Assembly (NCBI GenBank): GCA_036250225.1
Contig: JAPZLL010000005.1
Location: 558,001-622,000, forward strand
Direction: 5' to 3'
Source of the DNA: Cercophora sp. LCS_1
Lineage: Eukaryota; Ascomycota; Sordariomycetes; Sordariales; Lasiosphaeriaceae
DNA length: 64,000 nt
Part shown: positions 42,787-54,433 of the stretch, in pieces
How the letters are laid out: every line of letters begins with the position of its first letter
Numbering within the stretch: position 1 is the first letter of the stretch
Notes under the pieces: generated by a model
Database searches by the model: none
What the model was told of the DNA's origin: nothing
The model's input: the letters and a program-made list of their open reading frames with translations, nothing else
Program-made: the position numbers and the translations under genes

Positions 42787-43752
42787 TCATGGAGAGTCAA
42801 TCACCATGGCGGCATATTCGTAATAGGGGAGCTCCCGGGCGAGAGCCTCGCTGATTTCCTCGTCGGAGTCGGGCTCATCGAGCTCCAGGATGCCCGGCGG
42901 AGGGTCTTGGAACTGGAGACTGTGACGATTGCCAATTTTCCGGCGGAGGCGGCGAGCGCTCGACCCGACCTCCTCGGCAGGAAGAAAAGGCTTCTTGAGG
43001 TCTTCTCGGTCGGTGTCGCTACCGATGCTCTCGCTGATGGTCCGCTTGCCGATGCTGCCCGAGCTCATCCGCTTGCGCCTCTTGACCTCGCGCTGCTTCC
43101 TCAGAAACTCCTGATACTCGGCCTCGTCGAGATCGCTGGAATCGGAGTCGTCGCAGTGCAGGTTGCCGAGATCGGACGCCAGTCTTTGATAGAGCTCGGG
43201 AGGGTGTCGAGATCTCGAATGGCTCCGGTCCGACTCGGCGTCTTCAATTGCGACGGGGCGAACTACGCCGGGCCGGTCATCGTCGCTGTCGGTAAAATCA
43301 CTCAGCTCCTCGATAACAAGGGCCGGGTTGATGACGGTGCGCTCCGGCCTCCGGGGCGGTGTGCCCGGGCCGGCAGGGTGTTCCGAGGAGAGGGAACGCG
43401 AGGGGCTCGGCGGGGCATTTTCTTCTTCGTCTGACGATGACGGCAGCGAGGTGTTGGAAGACCTTGGCGAAAGGGTCTCGGGGTGAGCCGGTCGAACGTG
43501 GCTAAAATTCGGCCCTTTCCCGGCGGCGAACCGGGCGGTGAAGCCGGAGGCCATCGGATGAAGGTGCGTGTGCGGCGGCGGCACTCCCCCCATCTTGAAA
43601 CTGTTCTGTGGTCCCAAGACTGGCGAGGTGGCCATGGGGGTTTCGGGCGGGGAGGATGGTCCCACGCTTCGAGGAATTTTCAGGTTCGGTGTCGTAGGCC
43701 GCATGTTCTGGCACTCTGCAGCAGGTGGGCGAAATTCGTGTGCTCGTCGCAT
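42787..43752 (-). CDS. Conserved fungal phospho-rich protein of unknown function
   Basis: No named family recognised, but the C-terminal half looks like a protein conserved among filamentous ascomycetes. 321 aa from the first ATG (43752); the frame stays open upstream in Pro-rich sequence, and a CCTTAG acceptor lies near 43873, so an extra 5' exon is possible. The N-terminal half is Pro/Ser/Thr-rich with many SP/TP sites. The core includes LVIEELSDFTDSDDDRP, YQRLASDLGNLHCDDSDSSD, EAEYQEFLRKQREVKRRKRM, SGSIGKRTISESIGSDTDRE and EVGSSARRLRRKIG. Acidic clusters and Arg/Lys patches suggest a nuclear regulator or phosphorylation-controlled scaffold; this is inference. Confidence 0.75.
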   Translation of the reverse strand: MRRAHEFRPPAAECQNMRPTTPNLKIPRSVGPSSPPETPMATSPVLGPQNSFKMGGVPPPHTHLHPMASGFTARFAAGKGPNFSHVRPAHPETLSPRSSNTSLPSSSDEEENAPPSPSRSLSSEHPAGPGTPPRRPERTVINPALVIEELSDFTDSDDDRPGVVRPVAIEDAESDRSHSRSRHPPELYQRLASDLGNLHCDDSDSSDLDEAEYQEFLRKQREVKRRKRMSSGSIGKRTISESIGSDTDREDLKKPFLPAEEVGSSARRLRRKIGNRHSLQFQDPPPGILELDEPDSDEEISEALARELPYYEYAAMVIDSP

Positions 43753-46346
43753 TGACGGCGTTTTCGGGGGGGTCACTGCCGGAGTGGTGGGGTAGATGAT
43801 TATTGGCGGGGGAGGGGTCCTCCAAGGCGAAGCAGCCAGTGCAGAGCAAGCAGCAGCGGGAAGCAGCAGCAACCTAAGGTACGGCGGCGGGAATGGGGGC
43901 AGCCGGCAGGCAGGCGGGACGCAGACTGGTCGAAAAAGTGGCTCAGGGTGTCAGAACCCAAAGAATGAATCTCCAGCCAGGAGAAGATAAAGGGCGTCGG
44001 TTGGCGGTCATGATAATATCGCAGCGACGAGAGCAGGCGCAGGTCAACGCAGCACAGGCTGGTTCCCGGTGGTGGATGGGACAATCAGGCGAGGATCGAG
44101 CAATTGGTGACGGGGTGGGGTGGCAGCAATGCGGAAGTAGCTGGCAGATGCCAGATCTGCCGTCACCGCTGTGATTCTGCGGTCCAAAGAGCGCGGCAAG
44201 GGACTGCCTGCTGGGAGAACGGCGGCCGGAGCGGCGATGGGAGGGTGCCGGTGCTTGGGGCGGCTCTAGAGATGGCGGCTGCTCGTGCCTTTCGTGGAGA
44301 GCGTAACAATGACGGGGATGACACAAACAGTGCGGTGTCTGTCGATTCCTGCCGTTAGAAACGCAAGACGTCGAGTGCTGACCACGAGCCCCGTCTTATA
44401 GATTTTGCCAGTAGTATTTGCCTCGTGTGTACAATCTGCAGGGCTTTTCTCAGACGGCGCCAGCCAGCAAGTCGGTCAAGGGGCGGGTCAGAATAAGGAG
44501 CGCATCCGCCAACGGCCATAGCTTTTCTCATCTGCGCAAGTCCGTCTTCCGCCGTCAGAGTGACCCAGTAGTGGGGACCGCGGCAGCTTGGGCAGCAATG
44601 CTCCAGACCCTGGCCTTCGCAAGCATCAGTTTGGCCGGCGGAGCCAGCGACGTTGTGACAGGTATACAGGTACCCTTAGACCGGCGGTCAGCAAGCAAAG
44701 TGGGAGTCCATGACTCTTCCAACGCCAACGGGGTGCAACCGTGAGCTGTCAGTTGCGCGGACCACGCCCAGAAGCGTGAACTACGACCTGCGCCCCTGGT
44801 GCGTTTCCGCCATTGCGCAACGTCCAAAATGGCCAAGATACGGCAGCAATGCCCAATGAGCGGGAAAAAAATATGGTGCCGGCCGCATCACCATGCGTGC
44901 GTGGGAGATGTGGGGTGGTGAAAATATGCTTGGCTCGCGAAGAGGGACGATGTGGGTTGCATTGCGCAAACGCGAGGTGGAAAAAAAAGACTGTGGTCTT
45001 CGCACCTGGGCAAAAGCCCCGGCTGTAATCGATACCGAGGAGGCATAGCACCCATTTTCGTGATAGCTGAAGCACCCTGGGATGATAAGACGTAAATATT
45101 ATGGCGACGTCATACTACTCGAGTCCAGCTCGATATCTCATCAAGGCATCCTTGACTGGATATTTAGCGGCCGACACTTGTTCTAGGCGGGCCGGTGCGA
45201 AGCCGGTCAGATCCCGGGAGTGGGTCACGGCGCCGGTGTAGGGCTTCCCAACGCGAGCGATCCAAGAGCATATGGCAAAGTTAATACCACAAACAGCTCA
45301 CCAAACCCCATGGGCACCACTTCAAATAGTCCAAGTCGGTATTTTCGGTTTCGGAGGACGTCCACATAAGGCTACAAGGCTTTTTGGACAATGTGTTTAG
45401 GCATACAGTAACCCCTTTTCGTCGAGAAGGGCTCCCGCAACTTTTCCGTGAGTCCCCATTCCTGTCAGGGGCTTGGATTTCTTGCTGCTTTGTTCGCGTC
45501 ATGTCAAAAACCTTGGACGGCTTGATGGGGCATTGAGAGCCAAAGCCCTGGTAACAGCTCCGATTCGTGAGAAAGTCGGGTGGGATGGTGTGCCCCTCCC
45601 ACACCCCTCCCTCACCGGGGCCCCTCCACCAAAATCGAAAGCGGTCGAGACAACAATGTGCTGTGCTGCTGCACCGGAAGGCTGACCGGAGCGACCCAGT
45701 ACCCGGGCGGGCCTCAAGCTCTTCGTTGTTAGCTCCAGCTGGGTGAATGTCTCGATCCTGCTGGTCCGGTCCCGGCCTCCTGAAGCTGGATAGCCGTTGT
45801 GTATGGCGCCTCCTGCTCCTGGGCCGCTTTGACACATCTCAGAGACCTGGACAGAGATGCGTTTTCACCGATACGATTTCGCCACGCGGATGCCGACACC
45901 CGATCGTCTCCCATGGCCCACATGGCAGGTTGACAACGAGGGTGCTGTGAAAGGGGAGTTAGGTCGGTGCCAAAAATACCTGGACCTCACAAAAGCCATG
46001 ACAAGGTGATGCTCAAAGTGAAGCCATTTGCGGCTTCGAACATGAAAGACATAGGATAGTTCTTGAGGTAGTGAGGATATTCGAAAAACTCCACATTCTA
46101 AGAACACTAGATATATGACAATATTCACTGGAGAAGGAAAGCGATTCTGTGGTGGATCGTTGGTTGCGGGGACCTGGAATGCGAGAGCTCAAGGTGGGGG
46201 CCGAAAATGCGTGGGGTACAAAACCGGGAGCTGAGAGGCAAGTCCCGCGGCGGGAGTCGCGAACCGTGACAACCCGCCTAAACAACACGACCACGGCAAC
46301 TGACCCGCCCGGTTTGGATTGGCGATAATCTACAATAAAGCCCAAC
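43753..46346. other. Long stretch without a supported gene
   Basis: About 2.6 kb between divergent genes. It may include an unrecognised 5' exon of the leftward phospho-rich gene (plus-strand complement near 43870-44100). Frames such as 44749-45075 and 45281-45835 (minus) lack domains. Unusually long for a promoter in this window, so a non-coding RNA or fast-evolving small gene is possible. Confidence 0.4.
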
Positions 46347-47138
46347 ATGTCTCTTCTATCGGCACATCTAGAGCAAATCACCATATCATGCCAAGGCATT
46401 GACAGCCTTCCGTAAGCCCTTCCAATGATTCCCAACCTAACCCGCTAACTGAACAGCTTCCCGCCGCCCAAAATATTCACAAACGCTCTTTTGTCCAACC
46501 CCGACATCACCTCCCTCATCCGGGACACCGAAGCGCACGAACGCGCCCTCTTCTCCGTCCCACCTCCCCCACCGCCGGTGACCAGCGCAAATCCTGATCC
46601 GCCGAAGCCTTCTTCGCGCCGACAAACTGTCTTCAATGTCGCTGCAGGCGAGGTGACAACTGGGCCTCCCCCGAACTCCACCCGCTCCGGTCCTGCGCGT
46701 CGTAACACGGCCGTGGCAGCCGTTCTGGGCGGGGATCTTCATGCGCAGCTCGTAAGGCCGCGAGGTGGGGCCAGCAGCGACGTCGACATTGAGGTGGTAC
46801 TTCAGGGTGCGGAAAAGCTTTGCGGCGTGTATCCCCTGCCAGGCGCATTGGAGCGGATTCCAATACAAAGACAGAAACATACCCAGCAAAGCAATACGCT
46901 CGCGTATTACGAGGCTAAGGTGGCGGAGCAACAAGAGGCACTGGAGAGGATGAACGCCGAGAGGTGGGTTGACGAGGAAGAGGAGAAAAAAGAAGAAGAA
47001 GAAGAAGAGGGAGGCATCATATTGACGGAAGAAGATCTGAGAAAGGAGGAAGAAGAGGTTAGAGAGTTAGACCGGAAAAAGAAGGAGCTACAAGCGAGAC
47101 TGAAAGCCGTAGAGAAAGACTTAGGGGGCTTGCTTTGA
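46347..47138 (+). CDS. SPC34: DASH/Dam1 complex subunit Spc34
   Basis: Component of the fungal DASH ring that couples kinetochores to microtubules. Exons 46347-46411 and 46457-47138 give 248 aa. The first exon encodes MSLLSAHLEQITISCQGIDS, and the join yields LPFPPPKIFTNALLSNPDI, the Spc34 hallmark. TSLIRDTEAHERALFS follows. A Pro-rich segment leads to RRNTAVAAVLGGDLHAQL, then a coiled coil with a Glu-rich run and LDRKKKELQARLKAVEKDL. The RRNT motif fits an Aurora B (Ipl1)-type site, as known for yeast Spc34; phosphorylation here is inferred. The gene converges on the DsbA-like gene with only 86 bp between stop codons. Confidence 0.95.
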
Positions 47139-47224
47139 GTCCTGTGTCGCATCTGACTAGACGTCAAGACGGCGTCAGCTCTGGGACATGCGAAAACGCA
47201 TCAGGGTTCGTTATTTCCAGCTAG

Positions 47225-47971
47225 CTAACAGCTCAGGCCCTCAGAGGGGTTGCTGACACCTGCGGCAGACCGCTTGATACGGATGAATTCCTCCAGAAAC
47301 GTCTCTGGGTCTTGGGCCCCGGAGATGTCAGGCCGGCCGTTGATGGTGAAGTTGGGAACGCCACTGATCCCCTTTTGATACGCTTCTTCGACTTCACGGT
47401 CGACCTCACTACCACCCTTCCCCTCTCCCAGCCACTTGGCAGCTTCAGACCTATCAAGGCCAGCCCTCTCAGCAGCGGCGGCCAGCATGTCGTGGGAAGT
47501 GACGTCGCCACCTTGCTCAAAGTACGAGGTGAACAGCTCCGCGATCACCTTATTCTCAACTTCATTGGACTTGGTTTTCGCAAACTGGACAAGACGGTGG
47601 GCATCCCTCGTATTACCGAGCTTTCCGCTGAAGCTGAACTCGATGCCCTCCGATTTTCCGAGGGCATGAACGCGGGCTTGGATCATGGTCGCCCGCTCCG
47701 GTCCGAACTTGCGAGCCAGATGAGTTTTGCTGTCAACCCCGGCTTTGGGAAGGTTCGGGTCGAGGTAGAATGGGTGCCAAGTGATAGTAAATGTGTCTTG
47801 AGCAGCATCTGGAACCGTTTTCTGGTAGATGGAGATGGCGCGCTCCAGGCGTTTCTTGCCGATGTAGCACTTGATTGTGTGTTAGCCCCGAGCGCCGATG
47901 TGTAGTTCCGATATCGAACTCACCCAGGGGCAAACGGCGTCCGACACGATTTTGATGTTGAAGTTTGTCAT
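47225..47971 (-). CDS. FrnE/DsbA-like thioredoxin-fold oxidoreductase
   Basis: Member of the DSBA-like (2-hydroxychromene-2-carboxylate isomerase/FrnE) family, often annotated as a protein disulfide oxidoreductase of unclear substrate. Exons 47971-47924 and 47869-47225 give 230 aa. The first exon (MTNFNIKIVSDAVCPW) and the second (CYIGKKRLERAI) meet exactly inside the active site C-P-W-C (Cys14-Cys17). The helical insertion follows (HLARKFGPERATMIQARVH, EGIEFSFSGKLGNTRDAHRL). The thioredoxin fold closes with ISGVPNFTINGRPDISGAQ, whose cis-Pro is intact, and FLEEFIRI. No signal peptide, so cytosolic. Without the 54-nt intron no single frame covers it. Confidence 0.92.
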
Positions 47972-49632
47972 GTTGACCGTCCGATCACTCTGGTATATCC
48001 TATTATGTTGCGCCTCAATGGTAGGTCATTTGGGTCTGTGTTCTGCAAGAGGAAGGGATAGGTAGCCATCTTGTATGCAGGTCCAGCTTCGTGTTGGCGG
48101 ATGTCGCAAGTCCATGCTTACAAATCAGCTCCGTCTGCTGAAGCTTCCAGTGAAACGCGCGATTCGCCATCAGTTCCATGATGATCATATTGACGGTGGG
48201 ATGGGTTGTTGGTTGGAAAACCCGACTATGAGAATTTATAATATCAAGGCGTCTCTCAGGTCAGTTGTTGTCTGTCGAATTTTTTTTCTTTGACGGACGC
48301 AAGTGTATTTACTGGGACCCTTGGGACTCGACAAGGGCAAATCAACACGGGTCTAAACCCGGGCAATGAAGTGCAAGACGTCGTGAAGTCGTCCACGAGT
48401 ACTTCGGATAAGCATCGCCGGATGGGTCGAGTTGATGGCTTCTGGTTACCAGCAGCCCCAGAGTCCCTTGCTTGTTTATCACTATGTTGCATCGTCGTGG
48501 ATACCAAAGGAGATGAGCCTCGAGGCGAGCTTGTCGTTCATGCGCGAGAGCTTGTGGGGACATTGCGCAGTGATGCTAGCACCAAGAGAATAAGATCGAG
48601 GTGCGTGCGAGCGTTTATCTCTCAATCCAGCGTTTGTCTGGACTTTGTTCAGCTCCAACCAAACAATTCCAGCTTCCATTTGTCGGGCGCAAACCGCTGA
48701 ATTGGTGAGTTGCGTCAGCGACAGGGGTGAGGCGAGGCGAAGCCCTTGCAGGCGCCCCGCTTCAGGCGCTGTTGGGACCCCTGTAAGCGCCTCCTGCCAA
48801 GGCTGGCCTGCCCCTCGCATCCCAGCTGGATGCCCGGACAACGGAGCCAAAGTAAATAAAACTGGTGGTTGGGACAACGACTCCTTCGGCGCACCCAACC
48901 AGGAGCTGCTGCACCAGTTCCTCATTGCAGCGCAACCGCACCCAGAAATCGAACGGCTGGATCTGCTGCATCATCTTTCTGATCAACTCAACCACAACAT
49001 CAGAAAACCTTCGCGAAGATCGCAACTATAACAACTAATTGTCGTGCGTGGTTCACACCTCCCAAGCGTGCTCCATATCCCAGCCACCAACATTGCAACA
49101 GAATAGGCTATCGGACTGTCAAGCGCACGACTTTTGCTGTGCGTCACCATCTGCGCGCATTCCTGCACTCTTTCACGTTCCAGTCTCTGACAGCGCCAGA
49201 CTTGCTTACCCGTTGTTGAAGGCGTCTGCCAACAGCCCAGCTCTCTATCCTTGACCACTCACACGGTGGTGTTTGTTTGCTCACGCTGTAGCCTGCGGCA
49301 TTCTGACATTCTAGGGCAAAGAGTCATAACGACAACGGCCACGACGAGAAGGGACGCAGAGCCTCGCGGTGGACATTCATCCCCGTCCCGGTCGACCGAG
49401 AGCTTTCGCATTCAAACAGGTCATCGAGTGCCAACTGTCTGTCAATCAAGCAGGAGCCGAGACACACCGTGGGATTGGTTGTCATTCCAGAACAGCATTG
49501 CGGCCCGGGCGAGCATTCCAGCCGTCGCCTTACCCTACCCCTACTCCGACGCTGCGCGGAGGAGGATAGGCGTGGGCTCCACAGCGGCGACCGAAAGAGA
49601 AATCGAGGCGCGTTGAAGATTACACAGCGAAG
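47972..49632. promoter_or_regulatory. Divergent upstream region, DsbA-like gene / FIG1
   Basis: About 1.66 kb between two start codons. Several frames of 70-150 codons occur on both strands with no recognisable content. FIG1 homologues are mating- or fusion-induced in other fungi, so long upstream control sequence would not be surprising; no specific pheromone-response element could be assigned. Confidence 0.4.
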
Positions 49633-50556
49633 ATGGCGGAAAGCAGATTTCAATTAGGATTCTACAGTACGTATCAATGGTCCCAGCATCCGTGGCACCG
49701 GGAACAGGTGGAATGCGATTGCTAACAGGCCCAGGGTTTGTCCCATTTTTGGGCTACCACCATGTGTTGATGATCCTGATCATGGTGACGATAATCCTTC
49801 TATCTCTCTTGCTGGCGGGCTGCTCATCCTCGTCGCCCCTCATACCCGACATCTTCCTCCTCTCCCTCTACTACCAAAAATACACGGCCGTGCCGGACAC
49901 AGCACAGGTCGACTACAACGTCAACACTGCCATCAGCAACATCGTGGGCAATGCAAGGCTACAGGCGCGAGTCGGGTACTTTGGCATCTGCGTCAACCCA
50001 GATGGCGGCGATTGGTTGTGCAGCAACAATGCGACTTCCCTCGCAAACCGTGTCTCGGTCGACCAAGACCCACTGAACTTGATCTGGCTTGCCAGCCAAT
50101 TCAAAGACATGATTGTCTTCCCCTATCTCCTGTATGCACCCCCCAACGCCTCTAGTTTGGGGCCGTCCGCTAACAATATGTAGCATCATCGCCATCATCT
50201 TCGCATTTATCTGCCTCCTCCTGCTTGCCACCTTCCCCGGCTGGCACGAGGAGGAGGACAGCGAAGGCTCCGAGCGCGAAGTCAAGCCCTTCCCCAGCCG
50301 ACCGGTCAGCCAAGTCGCCTTGGCCATCATCTTCATCGCGTCCATCTTCGTACTGGTGTCAGTCCTCTGGCAACATACGGCATCCGTGGCAGCTAGTATC
50401 ATCGCCCAAGACTTTGGAAACGGCAGCGTGCTGTCAGGAGTGGGGACGTCAGCCATGGTGATGGGCTGGTTCAGCTTTACGCTGCTAATCATCGTCACAA
50501 TCGGCTTGCTCGTCATGATACTAAGCATTAGGGTGCTGGCATCGATTATGGACTGA
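49633..50556 (+). CDS. FIG1: Fig1 family Ca2+ influx and cell-fusion membrane protein
   Basis: Claudin-like four-helix plasma-membrane protein of the low-affinity Ca2+ uptake system, needed for mating, fusion or fruiting development in fungi. Exons 49633-49666, 49735-50131 and 50184-50556 give 267 aa, the usual length. Helix 1 (VLMILIMVTIILLSLLLAGC) is followed by a large outer loop with the Fig1 signature GYFGICVNPDGGDWLC. Helices 2-4 are FAFICLLLLATF after the second intron, ALAIIFIASIFVLVSVLW, and FTLLIIVTIGLLVMILS. An acidic loop (EEEDSEGSERE) joins helices 2 and 3 on the cytosolic side. Both introns (68 and 52 nt) have good GT..AG ends and a CTAAC branch box. Confidence 0.92.
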
Positions 50557-51533
50557 TGAAAGCGATTTTTTTTTTCGGAAGAGAATGTTTCAATATAGCG
50601 ACATATTTCATGTACGACTGCGACGATGCCAGGATATATCATGAAAAGGGGTGGCGGGCGCGCCAGAGCTTTAGAATCATGTCGTCGCTTTTTGTTTTGC
50701 GACTAGTATTGGCAGGACATACCCGAGTGTCGTTGTGACTTTTTGTGGGATTGGACATGATTGTTTGTTTGGGAGGATGAAGAGATCACAGGGGAAGGGA
50801 AAATAACACCCCTCTGGTTGTAATAGGAGGAGACGAGCACTGTGCATACATGGACATACAACACGAAATCAGGCGGGTTGGGTTTTGTCCTTGGACATGG
50901 TTGTTATTGCATTTGGCTTGGTCTGGCTTTGGTTTTGGTACCGGATTTGTGTTTTCAGGGGTTTGCAAATACAGGACGGTTCCTTCTGCGTTATGATATC
51001 CCTCCCTGATTGTTTGGTCGATGCGTGTTTGAAGTTGTTCCACGTGGATGAAACAACCATCACCTCGGACGGACGTGAGCGAGTTCAGCATGTATGCTAG
51101 ATAGATAGTGGCGCAGATAAATAGATGTCAAGTAGGAGCACCCTTTGCCAATCGTCCCATGTGTAAATCAGCAGCGATCGATAATACGTACGTGCTGGCT
51201 GCTGAAGACTTGTATTCAACAAAGGTGTCATGTCTTATTACTGAGCCCAGATAACTAACATATATATTATCAGCAGGACGAGCGACAACGGTTGTTTCTT
51301 ATACGTCCAGTTGCCTATTTCAACGCCCCCATTCGCTTCCGAGTCGCATCATGACTCGAAGCAATTGAATCCAAACCGACCATTCCCATTGTTCTTCTCT
51401 GGCATGTATACGCATCCATGTATCCCATGTACCCTGGTTTGTTTCGGGATACACCAACAACCGATTCCCTGTTTCATCCATCAGCAGGCACGCGCCCGAT
51501 ATCCAAACAATGCCCAAACAGTACAAGGTCCAA
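50557..51533. other. Convergent 3' regions of FIG1 and the GH47 gene
   Basis: About 980 bp between stop codons. A T-run (about 50568-50575) follows the FIG1 stop. AT-rich patches occur near 51240-51270. No coding feature recognised. Confidence 0.4.
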
Positions 51534-54433
51534 TTACACCGGCCTCCTAAAGGGATGTGCCTCCGTGTTCAGCACCCACTCGTCCAACGAGATGACGTCG
51601 GGCTCCGAGAACAAGAGGTAAAAGTACTTGAGCGTCTCGGCAAGCCAAAAGCTCTCCATGCTATCGGTCTTGTCGTTGTACTTGTCCTTCTTGGTCACGT
51701 CGTAAATGGCACTGTGGCCAATATCCGTCTGGGTGGCTCGGATCACAGCCTCCCACATCTTCCAGCCGCGATCCTGCCACACCGGGTCACCCGTGATGCG
51801 GTACATGTACCAGACGGACTCGATAGCCTCGGGTCTGTGGATGGTTAGTCGGAATATCTGATGGGGGATCGGCTCGAGTCATACCTCAGGATGTAGCGAC
51901 GGTCAGTAATGGTCGTGAACCCAGGGACCAAGTTCAACGACTTGACGTAGTCCTCGTGCGAGATCGGCTTGATTGGCTCGGGCGGGAAGTGAAGTTCCAC
52001 CATGGGCTTCTGCACGTCTTCAACCGCCTGCCGTTGCTTAGTTTCTGACTTGGAGACACCCTGTCTCTCTGTGCGGCCTGACTTCGGCAGTTCGTCATCA
52101 TCTGTGTGGTCTCTTCTTGCAATGGGCGGCGGCATGACGCTCTTCTCCTTCAGATCTTTTGCATCTTCCAGCTGTCCGGTAGCGGTGCTGTTCATTGGTC
52201 TGAGTCGCTGTTCCTCCAGCTCCTCGGCCTTTCGCCTCTCATCTTCGGCCTTCTTCTTTCTCTCGACTTCCTGGTGCTCCCTTTCCATCTCGGCCTTCTT
52301 GCGCTTGATCTCCTCCACCTCCTTCTTCCACTCCTCCATCCGGACGTAATAGTCCTCCACCTGCTTTCTTCTTGACTCGACACTCGGGTCGATCTTCTCC
52401 TCCCATTTCTTCCTGCTGAACTGGCAGTTGGTCGCGTTCGCACATGGCATGATCTGCGCGTACTCGGGCATGATCCCGGTCGGCATGACCTCGTACGCCC
52501 ACGCGCAACCTGCAGCCAGGCGTTTACCAATCTCGACGTCCTCGTTGGACTCAAAGATTTTGCCGCCAAGACCAAACATCCCCCCCAAGAAACAAGTCAA
52601 GTGAGTGACTTCATATTCATATGTAAGCTTTTGATCGGTGCCATCCGAAGAAAACGCCTTTGCAGAGAAAAGAATGTCGGGATCTCCTTCAGCCTCGGGA
52701 CGGAAGAGGAGGTATTTCTTGACTCCCTCGACCGTTTTCTCGTGCATGGCGCGGTATTTTGGCTCCAGTCCGCCGAGGAGCACATATTGCTTGGGGAAGT
52801 ATTCGTATGCAGAGTCCTGGCTTCCACCCATACTATAGGAGTCCATGCCATAACCAGGAGACGTCAGTCCCTGCGGCACACAGTCCGGGTCTTCCTGTTC
52901 ACCAGCTGCAGTGAACGATCCACCTGCGCGTTTCTGTAGGCCGTGCGATGTCGCGGGCTTGACGTCGAACACGAGATCAGTTTTGCCATCGCCGTCAGAA
53001 TCAGTAGAAAAAGGCTTTGAGGCGCGATCGTGATTGTCATTTTCAGCGCCCGGGGCGGGCTGCCAACCCACAGGCTCTTCCTCCAAGTCTTTGGCGGCTT
53101 CGGCCTGCTTGCGAGCGGCCTCGCTTGCCGCCTTGGCCTTCCGCTCTGCAGCGGCAGTGCGGTTGCAGCCCGACGCGTCGATGTTTTGGGGGAAGATTCC
53201 TACTATCGCGGTGCCGCCAGGTCGGGTTTGAAGATCTTCAAGCGCGTTGGTGATGCGAGCTATAGCATCATAGTACCGATTCTTGCCAGTGAGCTGGGCA
53301 AGACGGGTGAATTCCATGCTCATAGAGCCCATCTCTGCAACGCCCGAGTTGGCTGAGGCACGCTTGGGGCTCTCATTGTACGAGGGCTTCCACTGGTAGT
53401 ACAGGATGGGCATGCGGTTAGGAGTGTCAAAGACGCTCATGAGAATCTCTGCCAGTTCTTCAGCCTTGTCGAGCAGAGCCTTGTAGTTGCCCTTGTCGCC
53501 GCCCGTAACATCGTACGCGCCAATCAAGCCGCCTAAGTAGCGGATAATAGTCTCGAAAACGGGTATATCGGAGCGGTAGGGAGTAGTTGTGAAGTCGATC
53601 TCTTTGACGGCCTCGACAGCTTCGTCGAATTCCTCTTTCATGCCCATGATCCAGAGTGTATCGAGTGCATCAACCAGAGTAGCTGCCCAGCCGCAGAAGG
53701 GGTCGTGTGGAATTTTGGAAATGGGCTTGACCTCGTCATGCTTCCAGGCAAACTGCTTGTACCCTGTCCACGCACGCTTCGTCTCTGCCTTGATCTTGAG
53801 CAATCGGCTCTCGCGCTTCTCCTTGGCCGCCGCCGACTCTGCTGGGAAAACATATTGTACCTTTGGAATCGACTTGGCTTGGCCAGCGGGGAGAGCAATG
53901 ACTGATTCTTCGGGTACTGGATAGAACTCATGCGGCTTCTTCCAGTGTTCTTCCGAGCTCGGCTTGTGATTGCCGTCTTGTGGCCTCGGCCAGTCGGCAT
54001 AGCGAGGGCTTTCATCCTCCTTGGTATTCTCGTGATGTCCGGTTCCCGGCTTGCTGACGGGCACACCGGCCGCGGTTGTAGTCTCGGACGGGGCCTCCTT
54101 GGTTTTCACCTTTGTAGGTAGGCCATATGCGCCCTCGACCTCGTCCGTTTCCTTCAGCTTGGGGATCTTGATGGTCGGCTCGTTGTTCGGCGTTGTGGTC
54201 GTGTCAGCCTGCTTTAATGGCCGCGTCGTCGCAGGTTTCGGTGGTTGGTGAACGATCGGCTCTTGCTTAACCGGCTTCTGCGGTGTGTCGTGCGCCGAGT
54301 CGGGTCTGGTCGGCTTCCCAAACCCAACAGCTTGGGACCGCTCCCATTGCGAGTTCTTGGAAACGTGGTAAAGCAAGGCGATGACAATGAGCGCAAATAT
54401 GAGAAAGACGCGATACCGCCTGAGACGGGGCAT
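51534..54433 (-). CDS. Class I alpha-1,2-mannosidase (GH47), type II membrane protein
   Basis: Predicted ER/Golgi glycosidase trimming N-glycan mannose. Exons 54433-51885 and 51834-51534 give 949 aa, far longer than the usual 500-600. Residues 8-23 form a signal anchor (VFLIFALIVIALLYHV), followed by a Pro/Lys-rich stem. The GH47 barrel starts near residue 190 and includes WKHDEVKPIS, ALDTLWIMGM, ETIIRYLGGLIGAYD, EMGSMSMEFTRLAQLT, DSYSMGGSQDSAYEYFPKQY, LTYEYEVTHLTCFLGGMFGL, RYILRPEAIESVWYMYRITG and DSMESFWLAETLKYFYLLFS. Two insertions interrupt it: about 435-513 (Ala/Lys/Glu-rich, then acidic) and about 690-815 (a long charged coiled coil and low-complexity part). The intron at 51835-51884 is essential to the catalytic C-terminus. 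Confidence 0.93.
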
